Source: Euryarchaeota archaeon UBA549 (GTDB lineage Archaea; Thermoplasmatota; Poseidoniia; Poseidoniales; Poseidoniaceae). From it: 20,061 nt of DNA. The DNA lies in assembly GCA_002495645.1 (NCBI GenBank), contig DAGF01000020.1, positions 1 through 20,061 of the forward strand. Reading direction: 5' to 3'. Of the stretch, positions 19,963 to 20,061 are shown in pieces. Position numbers and translations under genes: made by a program. The stretch's first letter is position 1, and each line of letters begins with the position of its first letter. The notes below the pieces were generated by a model that saw nothing but the letters and a program-made list of their open reading frames with translations, was not told the origin of the DNA and did no database searches.

Positions 19963-20061
19963 GACGAACACGCCAGTGCCAATCGCCAATCTCTCCACAC
20001 TCCAACTCAGTTGGTGTAAAAAGTAAACTTGTATGAGGATAAAAAAAGGGTTGGAGACTGG
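19963..20061. other. Right edge: gap after the NAD kinase-like gene
   Basis: No gene is seen in the last 99 bases. There is an imperfect hairpin at 19999-20017 and then an A-rich stretch (20018-20028 and 20040-20047). On the minus strand the latter is T-rich (CCCTTTTTTTA and CTTTTTACA), so it could end a leftward gene lying beyond the window. Alternatively it is an AT-rich promoter for a rightward gene. Confidence 0.35.
19999..20017. repeat. Short inverted repeat after the NAD kinase-like gene
   Basis: CCAAC-TCA-GTTGG (20002-20014) forms a five-pair stem with a three-base loop; two more pairs form beyond a T-T mismatch. It begins about 40 bases after the stop. No T-run follows on the plus strand, so a classic terminator is not supported. 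Confidence 0.35.

Noticed and set aside
1..20061. Search by eye for tRNA, rRNA, CRISPR repeats, insertion sequences, integrases and phage or defence genes
   Set aside because: None found: gaps are too short for most RNA genes, no spaced direct repeats are seen, and no protein carries transposase, integrase, Cas or restriction motifs.

Overview
The window is most likely a piece of a marine planktonic archaeon, probably Candidatus Poseidoniales (Marine Group II, relatives of Thermoplasmata). This is inferred from gene content, not from a marker tree. Three signals point to Archaea. There is a tRNA (cytidine-56) 2'-O-methyltransferase of the archaea-only Trm56 family. TATA-like boxes sit 25-28 bases before the ATG of most genes that head a transcription unit. 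Genes inside operons instead carry GGTGA/GAGGTG-type ribosome binding sites. The photolyase and DNA glycosylase fit a sunlit habitat. The window is packed with protein genes: no rRNA, tRNA, CRISPR array, insertion sequence or phage gene is visible, and no gap exceeds about 170 bases.

Layout. Positions 1-166 hold the end of something upstream plus the ubiX promoter. Positions 167-5677 form a rightward block: flavin prenyltransferase (ubiX), a membrane-anchored SAP-M28 peptidase, a single-domain parvulin, dihydroneopterin aldolase (folB), three unrecognised small genes (a zinc-ribbon protein, a 107-residue protein and a one-pass membrane protein), and endonuclease VIII (nei). Positions 5672-13431 form a leftward block which, read in its own direction, is a four-helix membrane protein, trm56, carA, carB and an iron-sulfur photolyase/cryptochrome. 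folP (13484-14341) runs rightward and shares one short symmetric AT-rich promoter element with the leftward membrane gene. It is followed by a leftward lemA-traB pair, a rightward TauE/SafE permease, a leftward membrane gene plus thiolase, and a rightward divergent NAD kinase homologue.

Function. carA and carB together make carbamoyl phosphate for pyrimidines and arginine. folB and folP are two steps of the bacterial-type folate route, about 10 kb apart. nei and the photolyase are both DNA repair genes, meeting tail to tail with overlapping stops. UbiX makes the prenylated flavin used by UbiD-type decarboxylases, and the thiolase belongs to acyl-CoA metabolism.

I do not see a clearly new multi-gene defence or mobile system. 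The features most worth a second look are the regular leaderless-promoter pattern, the symmetric divergent promoter at 13454-13462, three convergent gene pairs with overlapping stop codons, the SAP-transmembrane-M28 fusion, the unknown trio at 3281-4768, and the altered NAD-kinase motif.
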